From Clostridium muellerianum (lineage in GTDB: Bacteria > Bacillota > Clostridia > Clostridiales > Clostridiaceae), in assembly GCF_012926525.1 (NCBI RefSeq), contig NZ_JABBNI010000063.1:124001-188000 (forward strand): 64,000 nt of DNA, given 5' to 3'. Of the stretch, positions 8,543 to 17,938 are shown in pieces (within the stretch, counting starts at the first letter, position 1; each line of letters begins with the position of its first letter). The position numbers and the translations under genes were made by a program. The notes under the pieces were generated by a model. It made no database searches. It was not told where the DNA came from and saw nothing but the letters and a program-made list of their open reading frames with translations.

Positions 8543-9496
8543 ATGTTTAAATTAAAAAAGATCTCTTTTTTACTCATTGCCTTAGTATTTGCTTTTTCAT
8601 TAATTGGATGTGCAAAAAATAATACTACCGCCCCTTCAAATGAGGATAAAAGTCAAATTGAAGCAACAAAAAATACTACATATCCACTAAAAATAAAGGA
8701 TTCACTTAATAGGAAAATAACCATTGAAAAAGAACCTTCAAAAGTTATTTCTGTAGCTCCTAACATTACAGAAACTATTTATGCTCTTAATAAAGAAAAT
8801 ACTTTAATAGGCAGAACTGACTTTTGTACATATCCCAAAGAAGCTAGTAAAATCCAATCTATTGGAACCTTAACTGGCCCTAATATTGAAAAAATAACCA
8901 GTTTAAAACCCGATATAGTTATAGCTTCTAATCATTTCAGAGAACAAGACTTAAAAAAATTAGAAGAGCTTAACATAAAGGTGGTAGTTCTTTCCGGACC
9001 TGAAAGCTTTGAAAATACTTATGATATTATAAAAAATGTAGGAAAAATCCTTAATGCTAATAGTAAAGCTGCTTCTATAGTATCTAATATGATGAAAAAA
9101 GTAGATTATGTAAAAGAAAAGGTTAAGGGCAAAGATACTCCAAGTACATATTATGTAGTAGGCTTTGGTAAAAATGGTGATTTTACTTCTGGTAAAGATA
9201 CCTTCATAGGAAGAATGATCACTATAGCTGGTGGTAAAAATGCTGCTTCTGATATAACTGAATGGAAATACAGTATTGAAAAGCTTGTTGAAAAAAATCC
9301 AGATATACTTATATGTTCAAATAAATTTAATTCTAAAAACGGAATTAAAAATGAACAGGGATATAAAGATCTTGATGCTGTAAAGAAGAATAAACTTTTT
9401 GAAATTGATGAAGATATTATTAACAGACAGGGCCCCAGATTAGCTGACGGCTTAGAAGCTATGGCAAAGATAATTCATCCTGAAGCTTTTAAATAA
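8543..9496 (+). CDS. btuF: cobalamin-binding lipoprotein of a B12 ABC importer (BtuF)
   Basis: About 317 residues with a lipoprotein signal ending in SLIGC (modified Cys near residue 25). The body is a class III periplasmic-type binding fold (PF01497): KVISVAPNITETIYAL early, then IGTLTGPNIEKITSLKPDIVI. It would capture corrinoid outside the membrane and pass it to BtuCD. The B12 role rests on the riboswitch just upstream; the family also takes haem and siderophores. I chose the second ATG (8543), seven bases after GGAGG; the ATG at 8537 would overlap that site. It is the first gene of btuFCD. Confidence 0.9.
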   Translation: MFKLKKISFLLIALVFAFSLIGCAKNNTTAPSNEDKSQIEATKNTTYPLKIKDSLNRKITIEKEPSKVISVAPNITETIYALNKENTLIGRTDFCTYPKEASKIQSIGTLTGPNIEKITSLKPDIVIASNHFREQDLKKLEELNIKVVVLSGPESFENTYDIIKNVGKILNANSKAASIVSNMMKKVDYVKEKVKGKDTPSTYYVVGFGKNGDFTSGKDTFIGRMITIAGGKNAASDITEWKYSIEKLVEKNPDILICSNKFNSKNGIKNEQGYKDLDAVKKNKLFEIDEDIINRQGPRLADGLEAMAKIIHPEAFK

Positions 9497-9519
9497 TATG
9501 GTTTAGAAAGGACTTAGTT

Positions 9520-10572
9520 ATGAATTTAAATCACAATAAAAAAGTAATAAGATTAATATTTTGCATGAGTATAATTTTATTATTTTGTATAATGCTACTA
9601 TCAAGTACTTTCGGAACAGCAGACATAGGTTTTATAGAAACTTTAAAAGTAATCTTAAGCAAAATACCTATTTTAAATAAAGTTATTTCAGTATCAGAAA
9701 TACCTAACAACCACATACTTATTATATCAAAAATTAGATTACCTAGAATATTTCTTTCAGCTCTTATTGGTATGGGACTTTCCATAGTAGGTGCTTCTTT
9801 TCAAGCAATATTTAAAAATCCTATGGCAGACCCTTATATTCTTGGTATATCATCCGGTGCAGCTCTTGGAGCTGCTCTTGGATTTGTATTTAAACTAGAA
9901 AATTCGACTTTAGGATCAGCTTCAATTACAATAACTGCATTTATTGGATCGATTTTAACTACCATACTTGTATATAGCATTGCTAGGGTAAAAAACAAAA
10001 TACCTACTAATACTCTTCTTTTAGCAGGTATCTCCGTAAGTTTTCTTTTATCTTCTTTAATTTCTGTTACTATGGTATTTAACAGAAATGAAGTTGAAAA
10101 AATAGTGTTTTGGACAATGGGAAGTGTTTCTAGTGCAACTTATGGTGAAATTATCTTATTACTGCCCTTCCTATGTATTAGTATTTTAATTATAATTTCT
10201 CTTTCAAAAGATCTAAATATAATACTTACAGGTGATGATACTGCAAAAAGCCTTGGTATAGAAGTTGATAAAGTTAAAAAAATAGTGCTAATTGTTTCTT
10301 CTATGATAGTTGCTGCCTGTGTATCTGTAAGTGGGATAATAGGTTTTGTTGGTCTTATAATACCTCATATAGTTAGAATACTCTTAGGACCTGATAATAA
10401 AATCTTACTTCCCTTTTCATTAGTTTTCGGAGGTGCATTTATGGTAATTTCAGATACTATTGCAAGAACTATAGCATCTCCAGCCGAAATACCTGTAGGT
10501 GCTATAACAGCTCTATTTGGAGCTCCTTATTTTATATTTCTTCTAATAAGATCAAAAAAGAAGGTGATGTAA
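9520..10572 (+). CDS. btuC: B12 ABC importer permease (BtuC, FecCD family)
   Basis: 350 residues and about ten membrane helices, with the FecCD signature: RLPRIFLSALIGMGLSIVG, then NPMADPYILGISSGA and a C-terminal GLIIPHIVR coupling helix next to BtuD. It starts 23 bases after btuF and its stop codon overlaps the btuD start by one base, so the three genes are one transcript under the cobalamin riboswitch. Length is normal for BtuC/FhuB-type permeases. Confidence 0.9.
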   Translation: MNLNHNKKVIRLIFCMSIILLFCIMLLSSTFGTADIGFIETLKVILSKIPILNKVISVSEIPNNHILIISKIRLPRIFLSALIGMGLSIVGASFQAIFKNPMADPYILGISSGAALGAALGFVFKLENSTLGSASITITAFIGSILTTILVYSIARVKNKIPTNTLLLAGISVSFLLSSLISVTMVFNRNEVEKIVFWTMGSVSSATYGEIILLLPFLCISILIIISLSKDLNIILTGDDTAKSLGIEVDKVKKIVLIVSSMIVAACVSVSGIIGFVGLIIPHIVRILLGPDNKILLPFSLVFGGAFMVISDTIARTIASPAEIPVGAITALFGAPYFIFLLIRSKKKVM

Positions 10573-11363
10573 TGGAAACTATAGATTTTCCTGCAGTTAA
10601 AGTCAATAATTTAAGCTGTGGCTTTGAAAATAGTGAAGTGCTTCATAATATTAATATAAATTTTGAGAAAAACAAATTTTATAGTATTCTAGGTCCTAAT
10701 GGTTCTGGCAAAACTACATTATTAAAAAACCTTGCCAAAACTTTAGATCCTGCAAAGAAAACTATTCTTATAGAAAACAAGGACATTACGGAATTTAATA
10801 ATAAAGTTTTAGCTAAAAAACTCGCTGTAGTTCCTCAAAATACTATTCTAGATTTTGACTTTTCCGCTTTAGACATTGTTCTCATGGGGAGATCCCCTTA
10901 CATTTCTAGATTTGGTCAGGAATCAAAAGAGGATTATAATATTGCCGAAAATGCTATGAAAATTACTAACACCTGGTATCTTCGTGACAAATGTATAAAT
11001 CAATTAAGTGGTGGAGAACAGCAAAGAATTGTTATTGCAAGAGCACTTGCTCAAGATACTGATATTATATTATTAGACGAGCCCATATCACATTTAGACA
11101 TACATCATCAAATTGAACTTTTGGATACTATTAAGACTTTAAGCAAAAATGTAACTGTTATAACTGTGCTTCATGATCTAAATCTAGCAGCACAATATAG
11201 TGATTATTTAATCTTAGTTAATAAAGGATCAATTGCCTCTCAAGGAACTCCAGAAGAAGTTCTTACAAAGGATAATGTTAAGAAAGTTTATAATATAAAT
11301 ATGTGTATGATACAAAACCCTATAACCGGAAAACCTTACATAATTCCTATTGGGAATGCATAA
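10572..11363 (+). CDS. btuD: B12 ABC importer ATPase (BtuD)
   Basis: 263 residues. Walker A GPNGSGKT near residue 39, signature LSGGEQQR, Walker B IILLDEPISHLD and the H-loop TVLHDLN are intact. It is the FepC/BtuD type that powers FecCD-family permeases. It overlaps btuC by one base (TAATG). The C-terminus ends in a segment reading NPITGKPYIIPIG, as in related cobalamin and iron importers. Confidence 0.9.
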   Translation: METIDFPAVKVNNLSCGFENSEVLHNININFEKNKFYSILGPNGSGKTTLLKNLAKTLDPAKKTILIENKDITEFNNKVLAKKLAVVPQNTILDFDFSALDIVLMGRSPYISRFGQESKEDYNIAENAMKITNTWYLRDKCINQLSGGEQQRIVIARALAQDTDIILLDEPISHLDIHHQIELLDTIKTLSKNVTVITVLHDLNLAAQYSDYLILVNKGSIASQGTPEEVLTKDNVKKVYNINMCMIQNPITGKPYIIPIGNA

Positions 11364-11391
11364 CATGAAACTTCTTTTAGACAAAAGTAAA

Positions 11392-11417
11392 CCCTATAGG
11401 AATTACTTCCTATAGGG
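11392..11417. terminator. hairpin between btuD and the zinc-ribbon gene
   Basis: CCCTATAGGAA/TTCCTATAGGG, a perfect 11-bp stem with a four-base loop between convergent genes. On the minus strand it is followed by TTTACTTTT; on the plus strand the T-run is missing, so it mainly suits the zinc-ribbon gene. Confidence 0.7.
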
Positions 11418-11435
11418 ATATAAAACAAGTTTATA

Positions 11436-11594
11436 TTACTTTCTGAATCCTCTTTGTTGTTTTCTAGCTCTTCTACAATCAGGACATCTTTGTGGTTCAT
11501 TTTCGAATCCTTTTTCTTTGTAGAATTCTTGTTCTCCTTCAGTGAATACAAATTCTTTTCCACAGTCTTTACAAACTATTGTCTTATCTGCCAT
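11436..11594 (-). CDS. small zinc-ribbon protein, 52 aa
   Basis: The translation begins MADKTIVCKDCGKEFVF and ends RARKQQRGFRK, with CKDCG near residues 8-12 and CPDCR near residues 37-41, a four-cysteine zinc ribbon of the probable zinc-binding family PF13451 that is common in clostridia. The basic tail suggests nucleic acid or ribosome contact, but no function is established. The ATG at 11594 has GGAGAG eight bases upstream. A longer reading frame overlapping it in another frame has no support. Confidence 0.85.
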   Translation of the reverse strand: MADKTIVCKDCGKEFVFTEGEQEFYKEKGFENEPQRCPDCRRARKQQRGFRK

Positions 11595-11768
11595 TTCAAC
11601 ATCTCTCCTTTTAATTTAAAACTTAAGATTTAAAAACTGATCTAAACTATGTTCCTTAAAAGAGGAAATGTTGTTAACCGTATTAAATCTTGTTTTTATA
11701 GTGTATGATTTACACTACTCATTTAATATACCACATTCATAACTAATAAGCAATGGTAAAAAAATAAA

Positions 11769-12254
11769 TTATTGAGATTCCTCATCCTTTAGTAGTAAAC
11801 CAAATTCTTCAAGTCCATATATAATTTTTTGTACTTTTTCTGGATCCATATTTTTTACTTTATCTGATATCATATGTGCCATAAAACTCTTTTTCATATT
11901 AATTATGTCATTATTCTTTTTAAAATTTTCATCAATTGATAGTTTTACTGTTCTTCGATTATTTTCAGGTATTTCTCTAACTACAACACCCTGTTTTGCC
12001 AAACGGTCTACTATGCCTGAAACTGTACTTTTAGTTAACATCATGTGCTCACTTAACTCATGAAGAGTTATTCCTGGCATTTTATAAAGATGTACTATAA
12101 CCGCAAGCTGTGGTGCTGTATATCCATATTTTTTTGCACATTCGTTAAATTTAGTTCTAAATGTTTTTTGAATATCTTTTAATATTTCAATTATTTTATC
12201 AAATTGTTCTGATGCTAATTCATTACTCTGACATAACAATTCCTCTTTCAGCAT
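11769..12254 (-). CDS. MarR-family transcriptional regulator
   Basis: About 161 residues with the MarR winged helix: YGYTAPQLAVIVHLY, LHELSEHMMLTKSTVSGIVDRLAKQG (recognition helix) and a wing with REIPENNRRTVKLS. It is the last gene of the efflux operon and overlaps the pump gene by 32 bases, so it is translationally coupled. It probably represses the operon, releasing on binding a small lipophilic compound. The ATG at 12254 follows AAGGAAGGTGGG; a GTG at 12266 is possible but would overlap that site. A palindrome at 15495-15518 is its likely operator. Confidence 0.85.
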   Translation of the reverse strand: MLKEELLCQSNELASEQFDKIIEILKDIQKTFRTKFNECAKKYGYTAPQLAVIVHLYKMPGITLHELSEHMMLTKSTVSGIVDRLAKQGVVVREIPENNRRTVKLSIDENFKKNNDIINMKKSFMAHMISDKVKNMDPEKVQKIIYGLEEFGLLLKDEESQ

Positions 12255-13812
12255 CGTTTTTCCCACCTTCCTTCTTTTGTTTTTTATTTGAGTTCTTACT
12301 CTTCAAAAGTAAAGCCAAAAGTACTGCTAGCCCTACCGCAATTGCAGTTACAGCAACAGAATATGCCATAGCATCTAAGGTAGCTTCACCTTGCAGCATT
12401 GCAGTTAGCTTAGATATCGCAGAAATTCTTGCTGTTCCTTGAGATTGTCCTGCATGGATATATGATTTTGTTAATGTACTAATAGTATCTATAGCAGTCT
12501 TATTATAATTATTTATCTGTTCCGATAATTTTAAATAATTATAATTTGTTTTTCCCTGCATTAAAGTTGACATTATAGTTATGCTAAGCGCACCTGCTAC
12601 TTGCCTTATAGTATTATTAATTGCTGATGCTCTTCCAACTAATTTTGTGGGAATAACATTCATTCCAGCTGTACTAATTGGCATCATAGCAAGACCCATT
12701 CCCACTGATCTTAAACAAGTAATAAATATTATATGTTCCCTACTTGAATTCATGTTTATTGAAGTTGAAAGTTCAATAGAACTTATTGCTAATATTATAA
12801 GTCCTGGGATAACAATGGGTTTTGCCCCAAACCTATCAAATAAATTACCGCTTATAGGCATTAAAATACCAACTACAATAGCTGAAGGAAACATAATTAT
12901 TCCCGTTTGCATTGCTGTATATCCTCTAATATTTTGTAAAAACAAAGGTAATACATAGGTTCCTCCCATCATAGCCAGGGTTAAAATAGAGGTTATAATT
13001 AAGCTTAGACTAAAATCAAATAATTTAAACACTCTTAGGTCTAACAAAGGATCTGGATGAGTAAGCTCATTTGCTACAAATAACACTAAACTTAAGCATC
13101 CTAAAGTCATAAGAATAGGATTGTGAACTTTTGACCAATCAATTGAAGACCCTTCACCTAAAACATATAGTACACTTACTAGACCAATGGTAGAAGATAA
13201 AAATCCTACTATATCAAAGGATTTAAACTTTTGCATTTTTGATCCTTTTAATAAGATACCTGCTAGTACTACTCCTATTATTCCTATGGGAACATTAACA
13301 TTAAAAATAAGTCTCCAGTCTAACTTTTCAATAATATATCCACCTAAAGTTGGTCCTATAGCAGGTGCTGCCATTGCTGCTATTCCCCAGACCCCTAAGG
13401 CTAATCCTATTTTCTTTCTAGGAAATATTTCATATATTATACTCATTCCTATCGGCATTATCATACCACCACCAATAGCTTGAACTACACGGAATGCTAT
13501 CATAGAACTGCTACTCCAAGCAAATCCACATAACATGGAGCCAAGGGTGAACATTCCAAGAGCAAACATATATATCCTTTTAGATCCAAAAATATCCTGA
13601 AGATAGCCTGTAAGTGGTATAATTGCACCAAGCGCCAGTGAATAAGCTGTTAGTATCCATTTTGCATCATCCATTGGCATTCCAAAAACAGTCATCATCT
13701 TAGGAAGAGCAATATTTACTATAGTACTATCAAGTATAGACATAAATGTACCAATTACAACTACGAGTAATGCTAACCAACTATTTAATGATTCTTTATT
13801 GTTCTCTTCCAT
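12223..13812 (-). CDS. DHA2-family multidrug efflux pump (EmrB/QacA type, 14 helices)
   Basis: 529 residues. Motif LDSTIVNIALPKM in helix 1 and an acidic residue there are diagnostic of the 14-helix DHA2 family; RVVQAIGGGMIMPIG is motif B and ALGVWGIAAMAAPAIGP the antiporter motif C. It is a proton-driven exporter of hydrophobic compounds. It is preceded by two membrane-fusion proteins and followed by marR in the same operon, an EmrAB-like set. The ATG follows GAGGTGATG. The substrate cannot be told from sequence. Confidence 0.9.
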   Translation of the reverse strand: MEENNKESLNSWLALLVVVIGTFMSILDSTIVNIALPKMMTVFGMPMDDAKWILTAYSLALGAIIPLTGYLQDIFGSKRIYMFALGMFTLGSMLCGFAWSSSSMIAFRVVQAIGGGMIMPIGMSIIYEIFPRKKIGLALGVWGIAAMAAPAIGPTLGGYIIEKLDWRLIFNVNVPIGIIGVVLAGILLKGSKMQKFKSFDIVGFLSSTIGLVSVLYVLGEGSSIDWSKVHNPILMTLGCLSLVLFVANELTHPDPLLDLRVFKLFDFSLSLIITSILTLAMMGGTYVLPLFLQNIRGYTAMQTGIIMFPSAIVVGILMPISGNLFDRFGAKPIVIPGLIILAISSIELSTSINMNSSREHIIFITCLRSVGMGLAMMPISTAGMNVIPTKLVGRASAINNTIRQVAGALSITIMSTLMQGKTNYNYLKLSEQINNYNKTAIDTISTLTKSYIHAGQSQGTARISAISKLTAMLQGEATLDAMAYSVAVTAIAVGLAVLLALLLKSKNSNKKQKKEGGKNDAERGIVMSE

Positions 13813-13826
13813 TATACATCACCTCA

Positions 13827-14477
13827 TTACTTAACGTGAATCTTAATAACAGCGTTAGTTCCTGGAAGTATTTTAGCATTAAACTTATTGAGTTCAATTT
13901 TCACAGGTATTCTTTGAACTACTTTTGTAAATGTACTACTTGTTGATGATGGTAGCATAGAAAAAGCAGAATTTGCTGCTTCACCTACAGATTTAACTTT
14001 TCCGGTAAATTTTTGTGATGAAAACTGATCTATGGTAATGTCAACACTTTGACCTACTCTTACTTTTCCAAGTTTCGTTTCCTCTACGTCAGCGGTTATA
14101 TAAAGCTTAGTTGGATCTATTAAAGTAATTAAAGTTTGACTTGGTGACCAAAGCTCTCCTATAGTTCCTTGTTTTTTAATTACTGTTCCGGAAATAGGTG
14201 CTCTAACTAAAGATTGATCTACATTTGAATCTGCAATATTATTCATCTCCTGACGAGCTAGTATTTGATTTTTGGAAACCGAATCTCCCTCTTCTACATT
14301 AAGCTCTAATAACTTTCCTTGAATTTGTGGGGTTACATTAACTAAATCTGCACTAACTCTTGCATCATCAGTGGAAACAAAATAAGTATTTTCATACCAA
14401 TAATAAGCTCCTATACTTCCTATAGCAATTACAACTACTGCTAATATTACCCAAATTAATTTCTTACGCTTTTCCAT
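13827..14477 (-). CDS. membrane-fusion protein of the EmrA/HlyD family (short, membrane anchored)
   Basis: 216 residues: one N-terminal membrane helix (about residues 8-27), then half-lipoyl motifs LNVEEGDSVSKNQILA and VRAPISGTVIKKQGTIGE directly joined with almost no coiled-coil hairpin, then a beta-barrel (VDITIDQFSSQKFTGKVKSV). EmrA of Gram-negatives is nearly twice as long because of its coiled coil; the short form suits a single-membrane cell. It lies 14 bases before the pump gene and 19 after the second adaptor. Confidence 0.85.
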   Translation of the reverse strand: MEKRKKLIWVILAVVVIAIGSIGAYYWYENTYFVSTDDARVSADLVNVTPQIQGKLLELNVEEGDSVSKNQILARQEMNNIADSNVDQSLVRAPISGTVIKKQGTIGELWSPSQTLITLIDPTKLYITADVEETKLGKVRVGQSVDITIDQFSSQKFTGKVKSVGEAANSAFSMLPSSTSSTFTKVVQRIPVKIELNKFNAKILPGTNAVIKIHVK

Positions 14478-14496
14478 ATTATATCCACCTCTTTAC

Positions 14497-15477
14497 TTAT
14501 TTCTTTAATCCAACTTCTGCAAACATACCAGGTTTTAGTAATAAATTTGGATCTATAACACTTACTTTAACCAAAATATTTGTACTTTGAGAATTTAGTT
14601 TTGAATTTATAACGGTTATTTTTCCTTGAAACTCTTTATCAGGCACTTCTGACACTTTAATCATTACATCTTGCCCTTCTTTTAATCCATTTACAATTTC
14701 AAGAGGTGCATATGCATTTACACATAAAGCTCCAGAATTGGATATAGAAACAAGTGTTGCACCTGGAGATGCTATTTCTCCAATATTAATATTTTTTGCA
14801 TTTACTACTCCAGATATAGGCGCTGTAATAGTAGCATTGCTTAATGAAGTTTGCGCTATTTTTAATCCTGCTTCAGCTTCATTTACCTGAGCCTTATAAA
14901 CATCTATACTTGAACTTGTAGGTCCGTTTTTTAACATATCCAATTGTGCCTGTGCACTTTTATATTGTCCTTCTGCACTGGCAAGCTGCTGCTTTGCTAG
15001 ATCAAGCTGCTGCTGAGCTTCTGCACCAGAGTTAACTAAGGCCTGTACTCTATCATAACTCTTCTTAGCAGTTGCATAACTTTGTGATGCACTATCCAAA
15101 ACACCTTGTTGTTGTTCTATTTGTTCCGGACGTGAACCATTTGAAGCATTAGCTAAATTTGCTCTTGCAGTGTTAACTGATGCTTGAGCTTTATCAACTT
15201 GAGCTTGTAAATCCTGAGTATCCAATTTAATAATAACATCTCCCTGATTTACCTTTGAGCCTACATCCACTGATATTTCAGCAACCTTTGCTGATATCTT
15301 TGAAGTTAAGTTAGCTTCTTGATTGGCTTCAATTTTACCTGCCATTATAAATTGATTGTTAGATGATTGCTGAACACTTTTTGTATTCTGTACATTTTTA
15401 CTTGTATTAGCATTACTAGAACTGCATCCACTTAAAAATACTGCTAAAACTAAACAAAATAAAGTAGTCTTTTTCAT
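14497..15477 (-). CDS. lipoprotein membrane-fusion protein (HlyD/RND-adaptor type)
   Basis: About 326 residues. A lipoprotein signal ends in VFLSGC (Cys near residue 18). Next come a lipoyl half (KISAKVAEISVDVGSKVNQGD), a long Gln/Ala-rich coiled-coil hairpin (about residues 75-190), the second lipoyl half (ATITAPISGVVNAKNINIGE) and a barrel domain. It is first in the operon with a second, shorter adaptor and one DHA2 pump. I chose the ATG at 15477, which has AAGGGG upstream and directly begins the signal peptide; an upstream extension of 20 codons crosses the operator. Confidence 0.85.
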   Translation of the reverse strand: MKKTTLFCLVLAVFLSGCSSSNANTSKNVQNTKSVQQSSNNQFIMAGKIEANQEANLTSKISAKVAEISVDVGSKVNQGDVIIKLDTQDLQAQVDKAQASVNTARANLANASNGSRPEQIEQQQGVLDSASQSYATAKKSYDRVQALVNSGAEAQQQLDLAKQQLASAEGQYKSAQAQLDMLKNGPTSSSIDVYKAQVNEAEAGLKIAQTSLSNATITAPISGVVNAKNINIGEIASPGATLVSISNSGALCVNAYAPLEIVNGLKEGQDVMIKVSEVPDKEFQGKITVINSKLNSQSTNILVKVSVIDPNLLLKPGMFAEVGLKK

Positions 15478-15494
15478 TTTAACACCCCTTGTGC

Positions 15495-15518
15495 GAATTA
15501 TTCTTATAAGTATTGTTC
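15495..15518. promoter_or_regulatory. 24-bp imperfect palindrome, candidate MarR operator
   Basis: Outer arms GAA/TTC, inner core CTTATAAG, full sequence symmetric at 16 of 24 positions about 15506.5. It lies just upstream of the first efflux gene where a promoter -10 is expected. MarR proteins typically bind such AT-rich palindromes over their own operon promoter. Confidence 0.45.
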
Positions 15519-15726
15519 GTCTACTAACTTTATCCATTATATATTAATTAATTTGCATTAGCAACGATGAATATTACCAGTACTTCAAGTATCTGTTAAC
15601 TATAAAACTGATAATTTTTAATTCTACATATATTACACCTGAAAAATGTATTTTGTTTCATCTTTATTAATTTGCAAGACACTAAACACATTAAAATTCA
15701 GTTATAAGCACAGAAATTTTAAATTT

Positions 15727-15772
15727 AAAAAGCTGTGAAATATAGGTTTAACACCTTAATTTCACAGCTTTT
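15727..15772 (-). terminator. intrinsic terminator after the GGDEF/HD-GYP gene
   Basis: Arms AAAAGCTGTGAAAT and ATTTCACAGCTTTT with an inner AGGT/ACCT stem. On the minus strand it is followed by TTTTTAAATTT. It lies 136 bases after the stop codon at 15908. Confidence 0.75.
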
Positions 15773-15782
15773 ACTTGTATAA

Positions 15783-15836
15783 TACATCTTCAAAAATAAC
15801 AAACCCATATGCTAATCTATTTTTTGAAGATGCTTA
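15783..15836. repeat. 54-bp inverted repeat, probable relic of repeat family A
   Basis: TACATCTTCAAAAATA on the left and TATTTTTTGAAGATGC...TTA on the right match the terminal ~20 bp of the 155-bp family A elements (GGCATCTTCAAAAAAATAATAAG on the reverse strand) and are again next to TA. The middle is lost. It may also help terminate transcription. Confidence 0.45.
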
Positions 15837-15907
15837 ATTATTTGCTTTTAGGAAAATACTTATTAATTTTTTAATAGCTTATTTTAACATCACTTTTTAT
15901 TATATAT

Positions 15908-17938
15908 CTAAATACCACCTTCTTTTAAAAGATTTATAAATTCATCTGTTATAACTGGATCAAATTGAGTCCCAGAACATCGTTTTAACTCTTCAACAGC
16001 ATGTCCCATATCTGAGGCATCTTTATATATCCTTCTATGAGTCATTACATCAAAAGAATCTACTATACTAATTACTCTTGATAAAATTGGTATTTCTTCT
16101 CCTTTAAGGCCTTGAGGATATCCTGTCCCATCAAACCTTTCATGATGACAAAGGATTTCATTTGCAACATGTGCTAAACCTGGTGTAGCTTTAGCTATTC
16201 TATATCCTATCTCCGTATGTCGCTTCATTATTTCCCATTCCTCATCTGTTAACTTCCCAGGCTTCATTAGTATATTATCTGGTATTCCCATCTTACCTAT
16301 ATCATGTAGTAGGCTTAACAGTTCCAATTCTTCTAATTCATCCTGTGATAAATTAATTTTCTTTCCTAATTTCATACTAAGTTTTTTTACTCTTTGAGTG
16401 TGTTCTTCGGTTTCACTATTTTTCTCATATAGGGTTCTTTCTAAAGACATAATAGTTGCATTTCTTGAGCTTTTGGTTTCAGTGAGCTTGCTTCTGTACA
16501 TTCTTTCTTCTGCTAAATTCATTACTGCTTCAGTAGTTTTAGCTTCATATTTTTCTGCACTCCCTAGAGCTATACTTATTTTAAAACCAAACTGAGTAAT
16601 TTTTTCACATTCTTTTTTTATATTTTTAATTAAATCTGATACATATTCACTTCTTTTATTTACAACAAGTATTATAAACTCATCTCCACCCCATCTAGCA
16701 ATAATATCATCTTCTAAACACATGCTTTTTAATATACTACCTATTGCACAAATCAATCTATCTCCATCTTTATGTCCAAAGGTATCATTTGTAAGTTTTA
16801 AACCATTTACATCCCCCATAATTATAAAATAATTTATATCAACTTCATTATCTAACCAAAAAAACTTTTTCTCCATATATATCCTATTGTTTAATCCTGT
16901 TAATTTATCAGAATAGCTTAAAGCTAAAATTTCTTTGCTAGCATAATCCAGTTTGGATAACATTTTATTAGTAGAGTTTGCAATATTAGCTATTTCATCA
17001 TTACCTGAAATAGTTATACGGGACTTTGTATCCTTTGTTTTTGATACGGTATCAATGAAATCATTAAGGATTTTAAGTCTCTTTAATATAAGTTTATTAA
17101 AAACATAGATAAATATAAAAACTACTAAAATTAATATTACTAAAAAAATATTAAAGAAAATTTTAAAATAAAACTTACCTAGAGTGTACTCATTTCGAGG
17201 CATAAGTATTGAAATACTTGATGACATATTTTCATTTATGTCTTTTATTGGCCTGTATGCTATAATTGAATCCTTTTTCTTAATTATTTCATTTGTTTTA
17301 TTATCATCTGTATTTTCTATAAATCCAACTTTGCACTGAATTATTGAATTTATATAATTTAATACTGAATTATCTATATATCTTCCCATTATTAAACTTC
17401 CATTACTAGGAGTCTTTCCATCACTTGTAGTAACAGGTGAATAACCAACAGCAAAAAATTTTCCCCTTACCATTAAAGTACCAGAATGATTTCCACTATC
17501 ATTTTCTAAAAGTGTTTTTAAATCAACCTTATTTTTTTTATTAAACAGCTCAGCTATCAATTCGCGTTTTGTTCTATTGTCCAAATTATCAGTTTGACTG
17601 TAAACTACATTGCCTTGTTTATCTACAAAAATCATAAAAGTTAAATTTAGTTCTTTTAACGAATTCTGAGTATTAGCTTTTATGTACTTTTCTCTATCCT
17701 TTCCCAATAAGAAATTATAGGTATCATCCCATATACCCCAATCAGAACATATTCTTTGTACATCTAATTCTTCTCTATTAAGTATAGAAATTACTGCTTT
17801 AAAATTATTATCTAAATTTTGATTTTCCACTCTATTAATATATTTAAAAATTATGAAATTAAACATTGCAAAAGTAAAAATTATAATAAATAAGAAGCTT
17901 ATAAAATAAATTAACAAAGCTTTAAACTTAACACTCAA
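15908..17938 (-). CDS. membrane c-di-GMP enzyme: CHASE4-HAMP-GGDEF-HD-GYP
   Basis: 676 residues. Two membrane helices (about 7-30 and 258-280) bracket an extracytoplasmic CHASE4-like sensor with the DWGIWDDTYNF motif. A HAMP linker follows, then a GGDEF domain (about 335-495) with intact RWGGDEF, then an HD-GYP domain (about 505-676) with HDIGKMG and HHERFDGTGYP. Both the diguanylate cyclase and the phosphodiesterase motif are complete, so it could make or hydrolyse c-di-GMP according to the external signal. It is monocistronic, with its terminator at 15727-15772. The ligand is unknown. Confidence 0.9.
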   Translation of the reverse strand: MSVKFKALLIYFISFLFIIIFTFAMFNFIIFKYINRVENQNLDNNFKAVISILNREELDVQRICSDWGIWDDTYNFLLGKDREKYIKANTQNSLKELNLTFMIFVDKQGNVVYSQTDNLDNRTKRELIAELFNKKNKVDLKTLLENDSGNHSGTLMVRGKFFAVGYSPVTTSDGKTPSNGSLIMGRYIDNSVLNYINSIIQCKVGFIENTDDNKTNEIIKKKDSIIAYRPIKDINENMSSSISILMPRNEYTLGKFYFKIFFNIFLVILILVVFIFIYVFNKLILKRLKILNDFIDTVSKTKDTKSRITISGNDEIANIANSTNKMLSKLDYASKEILALSYSDKLTGLNNRIYMEKKFFWLDNEVDINYFIIMGDVNGLKLTNDTFGHKDGDRLICAIGSILKSMCLEDDIIARWGGDEFIILVVNKRSEYVSDLIKNIKKECEKITQFGFKISIALGSAEKYEAKTTEAVMNLAEERMYRSKLTETKSSRNATIMSLERTLYEKNSETEEHTQRVKKLSMKLGKKINLSQDELEELELLSLLHDIGKMGIPDNILMKPGKLTDEEWEIMKRHTEIGYRIAKATPGLAHVANEILCHHERFDGTGYPQGLKGEEIPILSRVISIVDSFDVMTHRRIYKDASDMGHAVEELKRCSGTQFDPVITDEFINLLKEGGI

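Noticed and set aside
11336-11563. 75-codon minus-strand frame overlapping the zinc-ribbon gene
   Set aside because: The shorter 52-residue frame has two CxxC pairs and a good ribosome site; the longer frame has neither.
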